A stretch of DNA of 64,000 nucleotides, taken from assembly GCA_017461725.1 (NCBI GenBank), contig JAFTXG010000019.1, forward strand, positions 62,001-126,000. The letters are read 5' to 3'. Every line of letters begins with the position of its first letter. Position 1 is the first letter of the stretch. The notes under the pieces are model-generated. The model saw only the letters and a list, made by a program, of their open reading frames with translations, ran no database searches and was not told where the DNA came from. A program made the position numbers and the translations under genes. The stretch comes from Lachnospiraceae bacterium (GTDB taxonomy: Bacteria; Bacillota; Clostridia; Lachnospirales; Lachnospiraceae). Below, in pieces: positions 27,150 to 36,055 of this stretch.

Positions 27150-28709
27150 TTCCCGCAGAGCCAGTGAAAGTTGATAACCCATATTCTGTGAGCTGGTTGC
27201 ATCGGGGTGGATATTGTCAGTGTAAGAAACGTTCCAGATGTTGGTTTCTATGGTTACACACCAGTCTTTTCCCGCAACACAATTTCGAATGTCGTCTGCA
27301 TGAGTCTGTGAGACAGGAATCATGCAGGCGATTTTTGTATTCGGATAGGTAGAATGCAGTAAATCCAAAACCTGATTGTAAGCTGCACTGAAGGTTGCAC
27401 CGTCGGCACCGACATCGTTGGTTCCATGGCTGAGAACTATGACGGAAGGATTAAAACCTGCCGCACCTCGCCCCGCGGACAAGTTGGTGATTGCGTTGAT
27501 ACAGGTATTAAAGGTTCCTGCGGTGGTAAGACCCGATCCAGGGAAACCGCATACGATCGGAAGTGCGCTCAATGCCTGACTGCACGACCAGGTGTATGAG
27601 GAAATATAGCTGTGTGCACTGGAGGAAAGTGTGCGGATGCCTTCCGTGATACTGTCTCCGTAGAACGCGATTACTGTATTGCTGTATTTCCAGGAAGATA
27701 AGGAGCCGCCGTTGAATGCGATGCCATCAATGCCGATACCGACACTTTCGTCCCAGCGGTTCCCGGAATCGCCGATGGAGTCAATGATAATTCGCACCGT
27801 ATGTGTCCCCGAGCTGCCCAAATAGATATACGGTTGGGAGATGGACTGCCTGATGGGAGTGAGTCCATCGATGCAATAGGCAAAGTAGCAATCGCCACCG
27901 TGTAAAGAGGACATGTACACAGAGATACAGTCCACGCCACTGATCTGGAAACTGATTTCGCTGCCGGCGTTTAAGGTGGTGTAATGGGTATAGCCGCTAT
28001 AGTCCTTTGTAAACCAGCGACCGGTAAATGTGATGTTGGATAAGTTATTCATAAACTCTGTGTGATAACTGGGAATAACAACAACCGGCTCGGTCGGTTC
28101 CGGGGCAGCTGTTGTAGGTGGAGGAGGAGCCTCCGTAGTCAGATATGCGGAAGCTACATAACACTCCTGACCGTTATGGATAATCTTGCTCCATTCCTCG
28201 TGATAGCCGATTCTGGTCACCGCATTATCAGGGCCGAGAACAGTAACGATATTGGCATCAAGCGAGTAGTCATCGCGAACATTGACGAAATCCGTGGCAT
28301 ATACCGTTTCTTCCACCGGGGTGAAAGAAAGAACCTCGCGGGTGGTTTCCTCGGGAGTGGTTTCCTCCGATGAAGGGGCGGTAGTGTCTGTCATGGGATC
28401 AGACTCGGAAGAACTCTCTTCACCAGTGGATTCATTCACATCGGAAGAGGATTCAGCGGAAGAACCCTCGGGCTCGGTAGAAGAATCTTCTGTGGGAATC
28501 GTGTCTGCTTTCGTAGAATCTTCTTCCGTAGGGATATCTTCGGTCATATCGGGAGAAGGATCGGTTGAAGCAGCTGTACTCTGCGGAACATTGGGCGCAA
28601 ATTGAATACTTGACTCCTCTGTTGTGGTGTCAGCAGGTTGTGGTGTACAGCCGGTTATAAGAATAAGGGCAGCAATAACGGCTGCGATCATGCGAAGCTG
28701 CTTGGGCAT
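27138..28709 (-). CDS. SGNH/GDSL esterase lipoprotein with SH3-like domain
   Basis: 523 residues, surface-anchored. The N-terminal signal ends in LILITGC, with the lipid-modified Cys at 21. A ~100-residue Ser/Thr/Glu linker follows. Next comes a bacterial SH3-like segment (DFVNVRDDYSLDANIV) near 143-195, then a strand-rich accessory domain as in carbohydrate esterase family 2. The C-terminal SGNH hydrolase has the catalytic Ser in FYGDSITEG near 353, GTNDVG as block III and DNIHPD as the Asp/His block. Probable deacetylation of surface glycan. Start preceded by AAAGGAG. It lies downstream of the membrane-protein gene on the same strand. Confidence 0.9.
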   Translation of the reverse strand: MPKQLRMIAAVIAALILITGCTPQPADTTTEESSIQFAPNVPQSTAASTDPSPDMTEDIPTEEDSTKADTIPTEDSSTEPEGSSAESSSDVNESTGEESSSESDPMTDTTAPSSEETTPEETTREVLSFTPVEETVYATDFVNVRDDYSLDANIVTVLGPDNAVTRIGYHEEWSKIIHNGQECYVASAYLTTEAPPPPTTAAPEPTEPVVVIPSYHTEFMNNLSNITFTGRWFTKDYSGYTHYTTLNAGSEISFQISGVDCISVYMSSLHGGDCYFAYCIDGLTPIRQSISQPYIYLGSSGTHTVRIIIDSIGDSGNRWDESVGIGIDGIAFNGGSLSSWKYSNTVIAFYGDSITEGIRTLSSSAHSYISSYTWSCSQALSALPIVCGFPGSGLTTAGTFNTCINAITNLSAGRGAAGFNPSVIVLSHGTNDVGADGATFSAAYNQVLDLLHSTYPNTKIACMIPVSQTHADDIRNCVAGKDWCVTIETNIWNVSYTDNIHPDATSSQNMGYQLSLALRELLN

Positions 28710-28785
28710 AATCCATTCTCCTTTGTAAAAAGTATCTTAAAAACTATTCTAATATAAAACAGTAGAAAAAGTCTGCAGTCTTGTT

Positions 28786-30120
28786 TTAGTTGAGATAAAG
28801 ATATCCCGCCATCAGAGAAATGTAGGAGCACAGCCCAGTCAGAACGGTAAGCCAGAAAATGCCGGCCTTCAGGCGCTCGTTTTTGGATACATTCAGCATA
28901 TACACGATAGACATAATAAATGCGGTGTACATATACATGTAGGTACGGTCACTGGAGGCCCAGATGGATGCAGAAAAACCGAGCATTACACGCGCACCAA
29001 AACCGAGAGCAATGAAGGCCACCAACAGCAGTGTATGCAGCCAGTTCTCTCTGCTGAACAGATAGAGACAGTATAGTATAGCTGCGATGGTAACTGCGTA
29101 TACCAGACAGGGGAAAATAGTCGCCGGCTGTCCCGTGAACAGGGTGCCCATCCGTGTCAGAGAGGTGCGGAAGTACGCCAGATCCGGAAACCAGGAGTAG
29201 AATACACTGCTGAACATGGAAAAGCACATGGACAGCACAAAGGGTACGGCACAAAGTACTCTTTCGTGATCACATCTTGCATACTGACGGGAAACGCGCC
29301 ACAGAACCAGAGTAAACAGTGCATACATGGTATTTTCAAGAAATACAAAATGATATAATCCGGAAGTAACGCCGATTTCCAGCTTGCGGATAAAACTCAG
29401 ACCTTCAAATTCAGGGAACAGCAGTGCGGTCTCATCTGATAAGCGTGCAGAAATTCCGGGGCAGGTTGCAAAAAAGATTAAGGCTGCAATTGTCAGACCC
29501 CAGCAAACATATACCATAATCGGCGCTTTCTTTTTCTGAAACAGGTAATAAATAATCACCAGAAAGTAAGTGCCGAATAAAACAGCAGCCCCTTGTTCAG
29601 TGTTTGCAGGGTACAGCAGGCATAGGATGTTTAAAACGATTTCCCACCAACGCAGTTTCCGTCCGTTCAGAAGCTCCTTCAGCAAATAGACACAGACCAG
29701 AACAAAAAACAGGGGCCAGGTATAATTTACCGTAGTGATCACATAACCGGCAGAATTCATATGCATATACGGATAGGTCATCCACAGGGTACAGCAGATC
29801 AGGCGGATATAGCGGTTGGCTTCACCCAGGATCCGGCCTAACATCCATGCGATGCCGACATAAATGAGGGAGTCCACTACACGCCAGACCATAATCGGCC
29901 AGTGGGTGATCAGGGCGCCGACTGCTTCGGGGATCATTCGCCCTGCCCAGGTGAAATAGCGCTCGTAGAGGTAGTCCCAAAGGTTATATTGATCCAGAAC
30001 ATTTGCGTACCACAGATCATCAACAGAATGTTCGATACGCATACGTACAAGCAGTGTCATTATAAATAAAAGCACATAGATACCGTTGTTTTTTATCCAT
30101 GTAAAGTTTGCTTTCTTCAT
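28786..30120 (-). CDS. Polytopic membrane protein, glycan-locus type
   Basis: 444 residues, about ten to eleven hydrophobic segments. The first extracytoplasmic loop carries MRIEHSVDDLWYANVLDQ, an acidic-aromatic pattern like that of GT-C glycosyltransferases and of the glucosyltransferase-like membrane proteins common in Clostridia. A YTWPLFFVLVC segment follows. It is driven by a strong promoter (30166-30194) and precedes the SGNH lipoprotein gene by 76 bp, likely as an operon. Whether it is a transferase or a polymerase cannot be told. Confidence 0.8.
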   Translation of the reverse strand: MKKANFTWIKNNGIYVLLFIMTLLVRMRIEHSVDDLWYANVLDQYNLWDYLYERYFTWAGRMIPEAVGALITHWPIMVWRVVDSLIYVGIAWMLGRILGEANRYIRLICCTLWMTYPYMHMNSAGYVITTVNYTWPLFFVLVCVYLLKELLNGRKLRWWEIVLNILCLLYPANTEQGAAVLFGTYFLVIIYYLFQKKKAPIMVYVCWGLTIAALIFFATCPGISARLSDETALLFPEFEGLSFIRKLEIGVTSGLYHFVFLENTMYALFTLVLWRVSRQYARCDHERVLCAVPFVLSMCFSMFSSVFYSWFPDLAYFRTSLTRMGTLFTGQPATIFPCLVYAVTIAAILYCLYLFSRENWLHTLLLVAFIALGFGARVMLGFSASIWASSDRTYMYMYTAFIMSIVYMLNVSKNERLKAGIFWLTVLTGLCSYISLMAGYLYLN

Positions 30121-30165
30121 TGTAAGAGTCCCTTCTTTTATTGCTTTTTTCTGGTTATAGTATCA

Positions 30166-30194
30166 AGTATAGCCCATGTTGTGCTGAATGTCAA
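30166..30194 (-). promoter_or_regulatory. Sigma-A promoter for the membrane protein / SGNH operon
   Basis: On the minus strand, TTGACA (30194-30189), a 17-bp spacer and TATACT (30171-30166). This is a near-consensus promoter about 46 bp before the start codon of the membrane-protein gene. It is divergent from the promoter at 30227-30255. Confidence 0.85.
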
Positions 30195-30226
30195 TTCAGT
30201 TAATTTGTGCAAATTCCTTCTCTCTC

Positions 30227-30255
30227 TTGAAATTAGAAGGGGGCAATGATATAAT
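30227..30255 (+). promoter_or_regulatory. Sigma-A promoter for the FAD oxidoreductase operon
   Basis: TTGAAA (30227-30232), a 17-bp spacer and a perfect TATAAT (30250-30255). A transcript from here would begin near 30262. The start codon of the following gene must therefore be the ATG at 30287 and not the in-frame ATGs at 30188 or 30254. Confidence 0.85.
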
Positions 30256-30286
30256 GATGACGGACTATACGCATGAGGAGCGCAAG

Positions 30287-31420
30287 ATGACAGACAAGAT
30301 AATTATAGGGGCCGGATTATATGGACTGTATGCTGCTTTGTTCAGCGCAAAGAAGGGACAGTCGGTGATTGTTCTGGAGCAGGAAGCAGCCCCCTTTGCC
30401 AGAGCTACTTATGTTAATCAGGCCAGAGTACATATGGGATATCATTATCCCAGATCCATGGCGACGGCGATGAAGTCCGCCGGCTATTTCCACAGATTTA
30501 ATGAGGATTTCGGTTTTGCCATACATTCACAGTTTGATCAGATCTATGCGACCTCCAGCTGCTTCTCATGGACGGATGCGAAGGAGTTTAAGCGATTCTG
30601 TAAAAATGCGGGCATTCCCTGCAAAGAGATTCTGGCAGGTCAGTATTTTAAGGACGGAGCCTGTGACGGAGCGTTTCTCACTCAGGAGTATACCTATGAC
30701 GCGTTTATTCTGCGGGATTATTTCCTTGAGGAACTGGCCAAATACCCTTCAGTCAGCATTCGATTTGGACAGAACATCCGTCGTATCGTGAAGGAAAGCG
30801 ACCGTTTTTCCCTGTATGTATCTGACGTACAGCAGCCGGACAAGGTCACCAGACTGGAGTCGGACTTTGTGCTGAATGCTACTTATGCGTCGGTCAATCA
30901 GGTGCTGAATCAGGTGGAGGGACTTACGCCTGAGCTGTTCGGCCTGAAATATGAGCTGTGTGAGATTATTCTGGTCAACGCAGGGCTGGAGCTTTCGGGC
31001 ATCGGCTTTACTGTGATGGACGGTCCGTTTTTCTCAATCATGCCCTTTGGAAAAACTGGGGATCATTCTCTGACCTCCGTGTGCTTCACACCCCACAAGA
31101 CCTGTTACGGTACCGTTCCGGAGTTTCCCTGTACGGACGGGGAGTTCTGCACTCGGGAAAAGCTGGGCAACTGCAACCTATGTCCTAATAAGCCGAAGAG
31201 CGCCTGGGAGTATATGTCGGCGCTGGCTCACAAATATATGCGGGACGAGTACGAGTTTACCTATAAGGGATCATTGTTTTCCATGAAGCCCATCTTAAAA
31301 GCGTCGGAGATTGATGATTCCCGGCCTACTGTCATCAAGAGTGCCAGCCAGAAACCTACATTTATCAGTGTTCTTTCCGGCAAGATTAACACTATATACG
31401 ATATGGATGAGTTTTTGTGA
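30287..31420 (+). CDS. FAD-dependent oxidoreductase with a Cys-rich insert
   Basis: 377 residues. The FAD-binding N-terminus is KIIIGAGLYGLYAAL followed by VIVLEQE, the dinucleotide-binding fold of DAO-type oxidoreductases. A MGYHYPRS segment follows near 45, typical of glycan-locus members. Residues 266, 273, 282, 288, 296 and 299 are all Cys, in a short region including NCNLCPNK. Six Cys in 34 residues suggest a metal or Fe-S site. The start at 30287 has GAGGAG 6 nt upstream and is the only one inside the predicted transcript. It heads an operon with two GT2 enzymes and an aminotransferase. Probable role: oxidation of a sugar to a keto form before transamination (inference). Confidence 0.85.
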   Translation: MTDKIIIGAGLYGLYAALFSAKKGQSVIVLEQEAAPFARATYVNQARVHMGYHYPRSMATAMKSAGYFHRFNEDFGFAIHSQFDQIYATSSCFSWTDAKEFKRFCKNAGIPCKEILAGQYFKDGACDGAFLTQEYTYDAFILRDYFLEELAKYPSVSIRFGQNIRRIVKESDRFSLYVSDVQQPDKVTRLESDFVLNATYASVNQVLNQVEGLTPELFGLKYELCEIILVNAGLELSGIGFTVMDGPFFSIMPFGKTGDHSLTSVCFTPHKTCYGTVPEFPCTDGEFCTREKLGNCNLCPNKPKSAWEYMSALAHKYMRDEYEFTYKGSLFSMKPILKASEIDDSRPTVIKSASQKPTFISVLSGKINTIYDMDEFL

Positions 31421-31468
31421 TTTGGGAGTTCGCAGATTACAGAGGAAGTTATATTTAAGAGGTGACTG

Positions 31469-32425
31469 ATGAGTACTGCAAAAGAAAAAAGCTTTGTTTC
31501 TTGTATCCTTTATCTGCATAACGACGGCAGCGAAGGCAAGGAGTTCTTCCGCCGTGTATGTCATGTGATGGACGAGAACTTTGAAAAATACGAGATGATC
31601 TGTGTCAATGACGGATGCACAGACGACACAGTTGGGCAGATCAAAGACTTTATGAAAGAGGATGGAGACACACATGTGGTTCATGTGGTCAATCTGAGTT
31701 ATTATCAGGGCGTGGAGACCGCGATGAACGCCGGCCGAGATCTGGCGGTGGGTGATTTTGTGTTTGAGTTCGACAGCTGTGTCATGGACTTCTCGGAGTC
31801 TGCCATTATGGAAGTGTATCGCAGATCACTTGAGGGTTACGATATCGTGGCTGCAGCGCCGAGCCATTATGTATCCTTTTCCTCCAAGCTGTTCTATTTT
31901 GTATATAATACGGACAACCCCTACAAAGCGAAGATCAGACAGGAGCGTTTCCGTATCATCTCCCGCAGAGCAATCAACCGGGTAAATCAGCTCAACACCT
32001 ACATTCCTTACCGCAAAGTATTGTATGCAAACTGTGGCCTGCGGATGGATACCATCGTCTATGACAACAAAACAGGAGCAGTTAAGCCCCGTTGTAAGCG
32101 AAACCGTCAGGAGCGGAGCAATCGAAATGATCTGGCGGTCGATGCGATTATTATCTTTACCAATCTGCTGGAAAGGCTGTCTATGATTCTGAGTGTTATT
32201 TTCGGAATCATTATGCTGTTTATGCTGGGATATATTGTCACATCCATTTTCAGCGAGACCAAGCCGGTAGAGGGCTGGGCTTCCACCATGTGTCTGATGT
32301 CCATCGGATTCGGTATGCTGTTTGTGGTACAGACACTGATTTTCAAATATTTGTCCGTCATCTTAAATATGATGTTTAAGAAACAGAGATATGTGATTGA
32401 GGGAGTGGAGAAGCTGAATCAATGA
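31469..32425 (+). CDS. Membrane-anchored GT2 (polyprenyl-phosphate glycosyltransferase type)
   Basis: 318 residues. The catalytic N-terminus begins VSCILYLHNDGSEGKEFF and has VNDGCTDDT near 47. The acidic site EFDSCVMDF near 97 replaces the usual DxD with Asp-Ser-Cys. Two hydrophobic helices at ~230-255 and ~268-290 resemble ArnC/GtrB proteins that load sugars on polyprenyl phosphate. It follows the oxidoreductase after 48 bp, and its stop overlaps the next start (ATGA). The altered metal site is a point of interest. Confidence 0.87.
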   Translation: MSTAKEKSFVSCILYLHNDGSEGKEFFRRVCHVMDENFEKYEMICVNDGCTDDTVGQIKDFMKEDGDTHVVHVVNLSYYQGVETAMNAGRDLAVGDFVFEFDSCVMDFSESAIMEVYRRSLEGYDIVAAAPSHYVSFSSKLFYFVYNTDNPYKAKIRQERFRIISRRAINRVNQLNTYIPYRKVLYANCGLRMDTIVYDNKTGAVKPRCKRNRQERSNRNDLAVDAIIIFTNLLERLSMILSVIFGIIMLFMLGYIVTSIFSETKPVEGWASTMCLMSIGFGMLFVVQTLIFKYLSVILNMMFKKQRYVIEGVEKLNQ

Positions 32426-33147
32426 GACTGACGATTATTTTTCCGGTATTAAATGAAAAAAAACGCCTGGAGCGGGGCGTGACCAAAACGGTGGAGTATC
32501 TGCAAAGTATTGCGTTTACCGATTATGAGATCATTATTGTGGATAATGGATCTGAAGATGAGACTCCTCAGATCGGACAGATGCTCTGCGAAAAATATTC
32601 CGGCGTACGCTTTGAACGGATCAACGTGCGCGGTGTGGGCGCGGCTTTCCGGCGCGGTGTGGAACTGAGCAGCGGCGAGATCGTCGGCTATATGGATATT
32701 GATCTGTCCGCCAGCATTCACCATCTGGGAGAGTCTATGGAGATTTTTCGGGACCGTGCGGAAGTGGATTACATTAACGGAAGCCGTTTTGCCAAGGAGT
32801 CCAATACTCAGGGCAGAAAATGGTATCGCCAGATCACCTCACAGGGACTGCTCATTTTGCTGAAGTGTCTGCTTGGCATGAAGAGTACGGATGCAATCTG
32901 CGGATTTACTTTCCTGAGAAGGGAAAAGGCGTTGGAGCTGATCGAGGCGTCCAGCCAGGATAACGGATGGTTTTATATGATCGAGTTTCTGCTCCGTGCG
33001 GAGAAGCGGCAGATGAATGTGTTGGATTATCCGGTGGAGTGGCAGGAGGATTACAATACTACAGTAAAGATCTTTAAGACGATCTGCAACTATATCGTTC
33101 AGATTGCCCGGTTGTGGAAGGAATTTTATATTAAGAAAAATATCTGA
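32422..33147 (+). CDS. DPM1-like family 2 glycosyltransferase
   Basis: 241 residues without membrane helices. It begins LTIIFPVLNEKKRLERGV and has VDNGSEDETPQ near 34. The site MDIDLSA near 90 gives the DxD acidic pair. SRFAKESNTQGRKWYRQ and AICGFTFLRREKA match dolichol-phosphate mannose synthase-like enzymes. It is coupled by a 4-bp overlap to the preceding GT2. Two consecutive polyprenyl-type transferases suggest that they work as a pair or charge two carriers. Confidence 0.88.
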   Translation: MRLTIIFPVLNEKKRLERGVTKTVEYLQSIAFTDYEIIIVDNGSEDETPQIGQMLCEKYSGVRFERINVRGVGAAFRRGVELSSGEIVGYMDIDLSASIHHLGESMEIFRDRAEVDYINGSRFAKESNTQGRKWYRQITSQGLLILLKCLLGMKSTDAICGFTFLRREKALELIEASSQDNGWFYMIEFLLRAEKRQMNVLDYPVEWQEDYNTTVKIFKTICNYIVQIARLWKEFYIKKNI

Positions 33148-33177
33148 GAAATATCCGGAGACAGAAAGGATTGCAGG

Positions 33178-34287
33178 ATGGAAAAGCATATCAAGAGAAT
33201 CGATCTGACCAGAGATTTCGCGAAGCACCGGGAGGATTATCTGGCGGCGATTGCCGAGGTTTGTGAAGTGACAGCCTTCTCAGGAGGAGAGTTTGCTGAT
33301 CGCTTTGATGCGGAATTTGCGGAATTTGTGGGAAGTAAATATGCCTGTGGTGTAAATAACGGTACATCTGCGCTTCATTGCGCCATGATGGCATTGGGCG
33401 TAGGTCCCGGAGACGAGGTGATCGTGCCTGCCAATACTTACATCGCGACAGCCTGGGGTGTAAGCTATACCGGCGCTACACCGGTTTTTGTGGACTGTAC
33501 CTCCGATACTTGGCAGCTGGATCCTGCCAAGATCGAGGAGCGCATCACTGAGCGGACCAAAGGAATTATCGGTGTTCATCTCTACGGACAGCCCTTTGAC
33601 TACTCTGGCGTAAAAGAGGTTGCTGACAAGTATGGTCTGTTTATTGTTGAGGACTGTGCTCAGGCAGTAGGAGCCACTTATGAAGGAAGAAATGTGGGAA
33701 CGCTGGGCGAGCTTGCCTGCTTCAGCTTTTACCCGGGCAAAAATCTCTACGCCTTCGGCGAGGGCGGCAGTGTGACCTGTGATAACGAGGCTTACTTTAA
33801 GCATATGACCAGATTGAAAAATCAGGGCTGTGACCGGAGATATTATCACGATGAAATCGGGTATAACTACCGTCTGGAGGGACTGCAGGGTGCGGTCTTA
33901 AGTGTAAGCCTTAAGCTGCTGCCGGAGTGGACGGCCAAGCGAAGAGCTATCGGAGAGCGGTATCACCGGGAAATCACAAACCCTCTGATCACACATCAGG
34001 TTCATCCGGAGAATACGGATCCGGTTTATCATTTGTTTGTGATCACGGTGCCCGACCATGATGATTTTGTCCGCTACATGGCAGAGGCGAATGTGGAGTG
34101 TAATATGCACTACCCGGTTCCCTGTCATCTGCAGGAGGCATATAAGTTTTTGGGATATCAGCCGGGTGACTGCCCCAATGCTGAGTATCTGGCAAGCCAT
34201 TGTGTGACGCTTCCTCTGTTCCCGGAGATGCTGGATGAGGAAGTGGATCGGGTCATTGCACTGTGTAATGCGTATACGATGAGATAA
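33178..34287 (+). CDS. DegT/DnrJ/EryC1/StrS-family sugar aminotransferase
   Basis: 369 residues, PLP-dependent. The expected landmarks are VEDCAQAVGA with the PLP-ring Asp at D159, and CFSFYPGKNLYAFGEGG with the Schiff-base Lys at K188. The SFYPGKNL form is typical of members acting on 3-keto sugars such as FdtB/QdtB. The GVNNGTSALHCAMMALG segment near 57 binds the phosphate. AAAGGA precedes the start, 30 bp after the preceding stop. Together with the FAD oxidoreductase this makes an oxidise-then-aminate pair, so an amino sugar is a plausible product (inference). Confidence 0.93.
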   Translation: MEKHIKRIDLTRDFAKHREDYLAAIAEVCEVTAFSGGEFADRFDAEFAEFVGSKYACGVNNGTSALHCAMMALGVGPGDEVIVPANTYIATAWGVSYTGATPVFVDCTSDTWQLDPAKIEERITERTKGIIGVHLYGQPFDYSGVKEVADKYGLFIVEDCAQAVGATYEGRNVGTLGELACFSFYPGKNLYAFGEGGSVTCDNEAYFKHMTRLKNQGCDRRYYHDEIGYNYRLEGLQGAVLSVSLKLLPEWTAKRRAIGERYHREITNPLITHQVHPENTDPVYHLFVITVPDHDDFVRYMAEANVECNMHYPVPCHLQEAYKFLGYQPGDCPNAEYLASHCVTLPLFPEMLDEEVDRVIALCNAYTMR

Positions 34288-34344
34288 CAGGAGAGGGTAT
34301 ATGCTGTTGAGCACTGAATTTCTTATAGTTGTACGGAGGGAAAG

Positions 34345-35892
34345 ATGAGCAGGAGAGTAAATCTGCAAACAGTAAACCGAATATTAACACTTCTCCTGGC
34401 CTGTCTGCTGATGCTTACCGGCTGTTCCGCCGTCATTGACAGTCCCGCAATCACGGAAGCGCCCCAGACAGAGGCAGAAACCGAGATGCCGACCTCCGCA
34501 CCGACGGAGGCGCAGGTGCAGCCGACGGAGGCTGTGCCGGAGACGGAGGCCAGAGTGATCATGCCCCGAGCCTTTGCCTATCAGGTGGATATCACTCATG
34601 ATGAGAGCCCGGAGCTTTTGGTGGTGGACGAAGTGATGAATGACGGTGTGGCCGGTCTGGTCGTTTCTCTGACAAAGGGTGAGGATGAGATTTGGTCAGC
34701 TAATCTGGAATTGGTGGGAGATGCGGACAGACAGGCGTATTTTTTGTGTACGGTGGGCAGTGACGATTATCTGATGTCTTATCGGACGTATTTTGAAGAA
34801 AATTCCTATCGGTATATCGTTGAAGTTTTTTATGTTACAAATGAGGGGAAGATCACTCCCGTGGATAATGAGCTTCTATACATACGGACGGATTCCTATG
34901 ATCATTATCCGCTGGACAGCACCGGGATTACCAAATTTTCCAACTGGTTCAACTGGTATCTCAATCGGAGCACCCTGCTGTGCTGCAATGAGAATGGCAC
35001 ATACACGTACAGCATGACGGACGTTCAGCGACAGTATGTTGAGGCGTTTCCGGAGCTGTTTTCTCTGATCGAGGATTACAGCGACTGTGAGACGATAACC
35101 GATAAAGTAGAAAAGATAAATACATATCTGTATCAGCAGTGGTTTGGAGAGGTAGATCCGGAGGGGACGGGGCTGACCGTGCCTGAGGGATTCTATGATG
35201 CGGCGGATCGGATTCTTGAGGCATCCCAGTCCTATCTTTGGATGGGAGCAGCATTGAGTGCGACCCGTGATATCTGGTTTGCGGATTACCGTGGGCGTGA
35301 TCTGCAGATCATCCGTACCGATGAGCCCTATACGTCACCGTTAATGTCCGATGATATTATTTTCTATCGGGCAGCTGAGGGTGAGAGCCTTCAAGCTGTG
35401 GCGAAGCACATGGTGGAGAGACTGGTGGCAGAGATGACTGTACCGTCAGAGGATCGGACATTTGTCATTACCGATTATCGTATTTTGGATCAGACGATGT
35501 ATGATGTGACGAGTGGCTTGGAAGAGTGCTGGCAGTCCTATCGATGGCTGACGAGGACAGAGGAGTGGACAGTGGAGGATTATCTCTGGAGATGGCTGGG
35601 CGATGCACACGAGCAGTATGGCTTTATTCCGGTAACGGAGGATATGTGGTTTTTTACTCCAAACGGCATTTTCTCCTTTGACGGGGAGTGTGGAGAGGGG
35701 ATGACCATGGAGACACTGGCATCGGATCCCCGTAATGTGGTTGGAGGGAAGGTATCGTTTGTGGTGAATGAAACTCCCAGAGCAGTGCGGTTTGTACTAA
35801 TCAAGGATGGTACGGTTTATCGCATGCAGCGGGCAGAGGCCATGGAAGAACTGTATCAGGAACTGATCACGCAGCAGGCGACACCACAATAA
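34345..35892 (+). CDS. Surface lipoprotein of unknown function
   Basis: 515 residues. A signal peptide ends in LLMLTGC (lipid Cys at 27), then a Thr/Glu/Pro/Ala linker (to ~70) and a large acidic, Tyr/Trp-rich domain with no motif I recognise. GGAGG precedes the start and the gene lies 57 bp after the aminotransferase, so it is probably the last gene of that operon. It is followed by a strong bidirectional terminator. It may bind or modify the glycan made by the operon (inference from position only). Confidence 0.82.
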   Translation: MSRRVNLQTVNRILTLLLACLLMLTGCSAVIDSPAITEAPQTEAETEMPTSAPTEAQVQPTEAVPETEARVIMPRAFAYQVDITHDESPELLVVDEVMNDGVAGLVVSLTKGEDEIWSANLELVGDADRQAYFLCTVGSDDYLMSYRTYFEENSYRYIVEVFYVTNEGKITPVDNELLYIRTDSYDHYPLDSTGITKFSNWFNWYLNRSTLLCCNENGTYTYSMTDVQRQYVEAFPELFSLIEDYSDCETITDKVEKINTYLYQQWFGEVDPEGTGLTVPEGFYDAADRILEASQSYLWMGAALSATRDIWFADYRGRDLQIIRTDEPYTSPLMSDDIIFYRAAEGESLQAVAKHMVERLVAEMTVPSEDRTFVITDYRILDQTMYDVTSGLEECWQSYRWLTRTEEWTVEDYLWRWLGDAHEQYGFIPVTEDMWFFTPNGIFSFDGECGEGMTMETLASDPRNVVGGKVSFVVNETPRAVRFVLIKDGTVYRMQRAEAMEELYQELITQQATPQ

Positions 35893-35980
35893 AGGGCACT
35901 GATGGTTAGCACTTGATGTTGCAGCACAGTGGGATATGGTGCAGGCAGCAATGAATAAATGAGATCAATGAGAAATGAAA

Positions 35981-36023
35981 CAGGGGGATGTGAAAAAACG
36001 ATATCGTTTTTCACATCCCCCTG
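35981..36023. terminator. Bidirectional terminator between convergent genes
   Basis: CAGGGGGATGTGAAAAA pairs perfectly with TTTTTCACATCCCCCTG around ACGATATCG. The A and T tracts inside the stem allow termination in both directions. It lies between the lipoprotein gene (+) and the rmd-like gene (-). Confidence 0.88.
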
Positions 36024-36055
36024 AAAATTTACGATTGTGGAATGGTAAAGTGCAT

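Noticed and set aside
28282-28605. Plus-strand Ser/Val/Glu-rich 107-codon frame
   Set aside because: It is the complement of the low-complexity linker of the SGNH lipoprotein gene.
30188-30286. Upstream starts of the FAD oxidoreductase frame
   Set aside because: They lie on or before the promoter TTGAAA-N17-TATAAT (30227-30255), so they cannot be in the transcript.
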